A DNA stretch of 15,892 bases from CAG-582 sp964636965 (GTDB lineage Bacteria; Bacillota_I; Bacilli_A; RF39; UBA660). Location: assembly GCA_964636965.1 (NCBI GenBank), contig CAZWST010000037.1, forward strand, positions 1 to 15,892, read 5' to 3'. Under the pieces are notes generated by a model. That model saw only the letters and a program-made list of their open reading frames with translations. It ran no database searches and had not been told where the DNA came from. A program made the translations under genes and the position numbers. This document shows positions 14,617 through 15,892 of this stretch, piece after piece; the first letter of the stretch is position 1; every line of letters starts with the position of its first letter.

Positions 14617-15519
14617 ATGATAGCATTAAGAAAAATGTCGATTGAAGAAATTAATAACAAACCATTTTTAATAAATCATATAGATGATTTATATCATGAT
14701 GTTACTAATTCTTTTTTTGAATATATTTATAATGGAGAAGTTAGATGGCTTTATTCAAATGGATATACTTGTACAATAATTGCTTTAGATGGAGAATACA
14801 TTAGTTATGCATCTTTTGTAGTTGATGAAGATTATAATTTAACATATATGGAGTATGATGATTTTGAAGTTTATAAGCATGTAGATGGTAATTTAGTGTT
14901 GACTACAAAAGATAAGAATGTTTCTGAATCTCTTGCTATGTTTAAAAGAGAAAATGTATCCTCTTCTGAACAAGATGGTATAATAATGCACCGACAAATT
15001 AATAATAAAACCCATGAAGAAATGGTTATCGGCTATTTATGTAATTATAGAAGTGATCCATATTACTATGCATTCAACTTTGATGTTCCTTTTTATATTT
15101 CATTTTTAAAGGGAAAAAGAGAAAAGAAATATTTAATATATGAAACTACTCCTGATTATTATAGTTATGATGTTATTACGTTAAGAGAATTTGGACCTAT
15201 AGAACTTCTTTTAAATAATTCATTTAACTTACAAAGAGAAGAAAATATAAGAAGATATTTTAAAGTAAAGCATGAATCTAAGAGAGGAGTATGTACTCTT
15301 TTAGTTCCTTTAAGTCATCCATATAAAATAGAAGAACTTGATTCAATGATTAGTAAGAAAGGATTTAAAAGAGCAGTATCTAAAAATACGATAGATTACT
15401 ATAATAATTCTATCCCTGAAAAAGAAGAGTTCTATCAACTTGCAAAAACTATTAAAGAATACGACAATTCAATTGATGAAAGAATGAAAAAGAAATCTTT
15501 AAATGATAAAAATATTTAA
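14617..15519 (+). CDS. Uncharacterised 300-residue soluble protein
   Basis: Start ATG with GGTGA 3 bases upstream and a promoter just before it. The product has no signal peptide or membrane helix and is rich in Tyr, Glu, Lys and Asp. The first half alternates strands ('YTCTIIALDGEYISYASFVVDED', 'YMEYDDFEVYKHVDGNLVLTTKD'), suggesting a beta-rich domain to about residue 140. The second half mixes strands and helices and ends in a lysine-rich helix ('DERMKKKSLNDKNI'). I recognise no family or catalytic motif. It is separated from the TGA-interrupted gene by a terminator and promoter, so the two are independent units. No clear terminator follows it. Confidence 0.7.
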   Translation: MIALRKMSIEEINNKPFLINHIDDLYHDVTNSFFEYIYNGEVRWLYSNGYTCTIIALDGEYISYASFVVDEDYNLTYMEYDDFEVYKHVDGNLVLTTKDKNVSESLAMFKRENVSSSEQDGIIMHRQINNKTHEEMVIGYLCNYRSDPYYYAFNFDVPFYISFLKGKREKKYLIYETTPDYYSYDVITLREFGPIELLLNNSFNLQREENIRRYFKVKHESKRGVCTLLVPLSHPYKIEELDSMISKKGFKRAVSKNTIDYYNNSIPEKEEFYQLAKTIKEYDNSIDERMKKKSLNDKNI

Positions 15520-15540
15520 AATGATTATTTTGTAATAATG

Positions 15541-15549
15541 TGATAAAAT
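15541..15549 (+). promoter_or_regulatory. Possible extended -10 promoter of the YgjV-like gene
   Basis: TGATAAAAT: a -10-like TAAAAT with a TGn extension, 16-24 bases before the start codon. No good -35 is present, and readthrough from the previous gene is also possible. Confidence 0.4.
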
Positions 15550-15564
15550 GTTTTTGGTGATTAT

Positions 15565-15892
15565 ATGAATCATGTAGTAATTGCAAACATTATTGCTCTT
15601 ATTGGATCCATATTCATGGTGGTTGCAAGCTATGTTAGTGATGATAAAAAATGTGTAAAGTTACAATCTGTACAAATATTCATGTTTATAATTAGCAATG
15701 CAATATTAAAGGGGATTACAGGTGTAATTATAAATACACTTAGCTTGGTACGAAATATACTCTCTTATAAAGAAAAAATAAATGTTTATATAAAATATTT
15801 TATCTTAGTTTTAATTATTGTATTATCAGTAATATTCAATAATTTAGGTATAGTTGGTTATTTACCTTTAATTGGTACAATAGTATTTACTA
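15565..15892 (+). CDS. YgjV-like inner-membrane protein (3' end outside window)
   Basis: An open frame of 109 codons runs from ATG (GGTGA 4 bases upstream) to the right edge without a stop. The visible part has about four hydrophobic segments (residues about 4-22, 38-58, 78-95, 98-109). The pattern 'KLQSVQIFMFIISNAILKGITGVIINTLSLVRNIL' resembles the Imp-YgjV family: a Q/N-containing helix, then a Gly-rich helix, then N-x-x-x-x-x-R-N. YgjV is a multi-pass inner-membrane protein of unknown function. The family call is by eye and moderately sure; membrane location is clear. Confidence 0.7.
   Translation, partial: MNHVVIANIIALIGSIFMVVASYVSDDKKCVKLQSVQIFMFIISNAILKGITGVIINTLSLVRNILSYKEKINVYIKYFILVLIIVLSVIFNNLGIVGYLPLIGTIVFT

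Overview
The window is very AT-rich (GC roughly 30% by eye, not calculated). It has strong Shine-Dalgarno sites (AGGAG, GGTGA, AGGGGG), extended -10 promoters and short, tightly spaced genes ending in perfect hairpin terminators. This suits a low-GC Gram-positive-related bacterium, probably an uncultured Bacilli or Mollicutes-related gut lineage. Tryptophan is encoded by TGG about twenty times and TGA ends one gene, so the standard bacterial code is assumed. One gene (13857-14540) has an in-frame TGA.

Layout. (1) 1-5304, plus strand: the 3' part of a giant threonine/asparagine/glycine-rich surface protein predicted to be a parallel beta-helix. It contains an in-register 1080-bp duplication with a 344-bp perfectly identical core, and is followed directly by a small single-pass membrane protein. 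(2) 5303-7975: an HD-family dNTP triphosphohydrolase-like gene (minus), a zinc-type CDF cation exporter (plus, divergent) and a 5'(3')-deoxyribonucleotidase-like HAD phosphatase (minus). They are separated by a shared divergent promoter region and two bidirectional terminators. (3) 7976-8812: a divergent intergenic region with phased inverted half-sites, a PH-domain protein and a 59-residue orphan protein. (4) 8875-11834: an accessory block. A near-consensus promoter drives a two-gene operon of a degenerate J-domain-like protein plus coiled coil (309 aa) and a zeta-toxin-like P-loop kinase (277 aa). A RhuM-family gene follows, flanked by 15-bp direct repeats that lie in the two terminators. 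(5) 11859-13786, minus strand: an SsuABC/TauABC-type ABC importer operon (substrate-binding protein, ATPase, permease). The binding protein has lost its N-terminal part at a sharp junction near 13786. (6) 13798-15892, plus strand: a TGA-interrupted gene of unknown function, an unknown 300-residue protein, and the start of a YgjV-like inner-membrane protein running off the window.

How they may work together. The HD hydrolase and the deoxyribonucleotidase both break down deoxynucleotides, but they sit in separate transcription units. The J-like/zeta pair and RhuM are the best candidates for an uncharacterised accessory (toxin or defence) function. The ABC operon is probably dying, because its first gene and its promoter were removed by the junction near 13786. 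No tRNA, rRNA, CRISPR array, transposase or integrase was seen. No gap between genes exceeds 150 bases.
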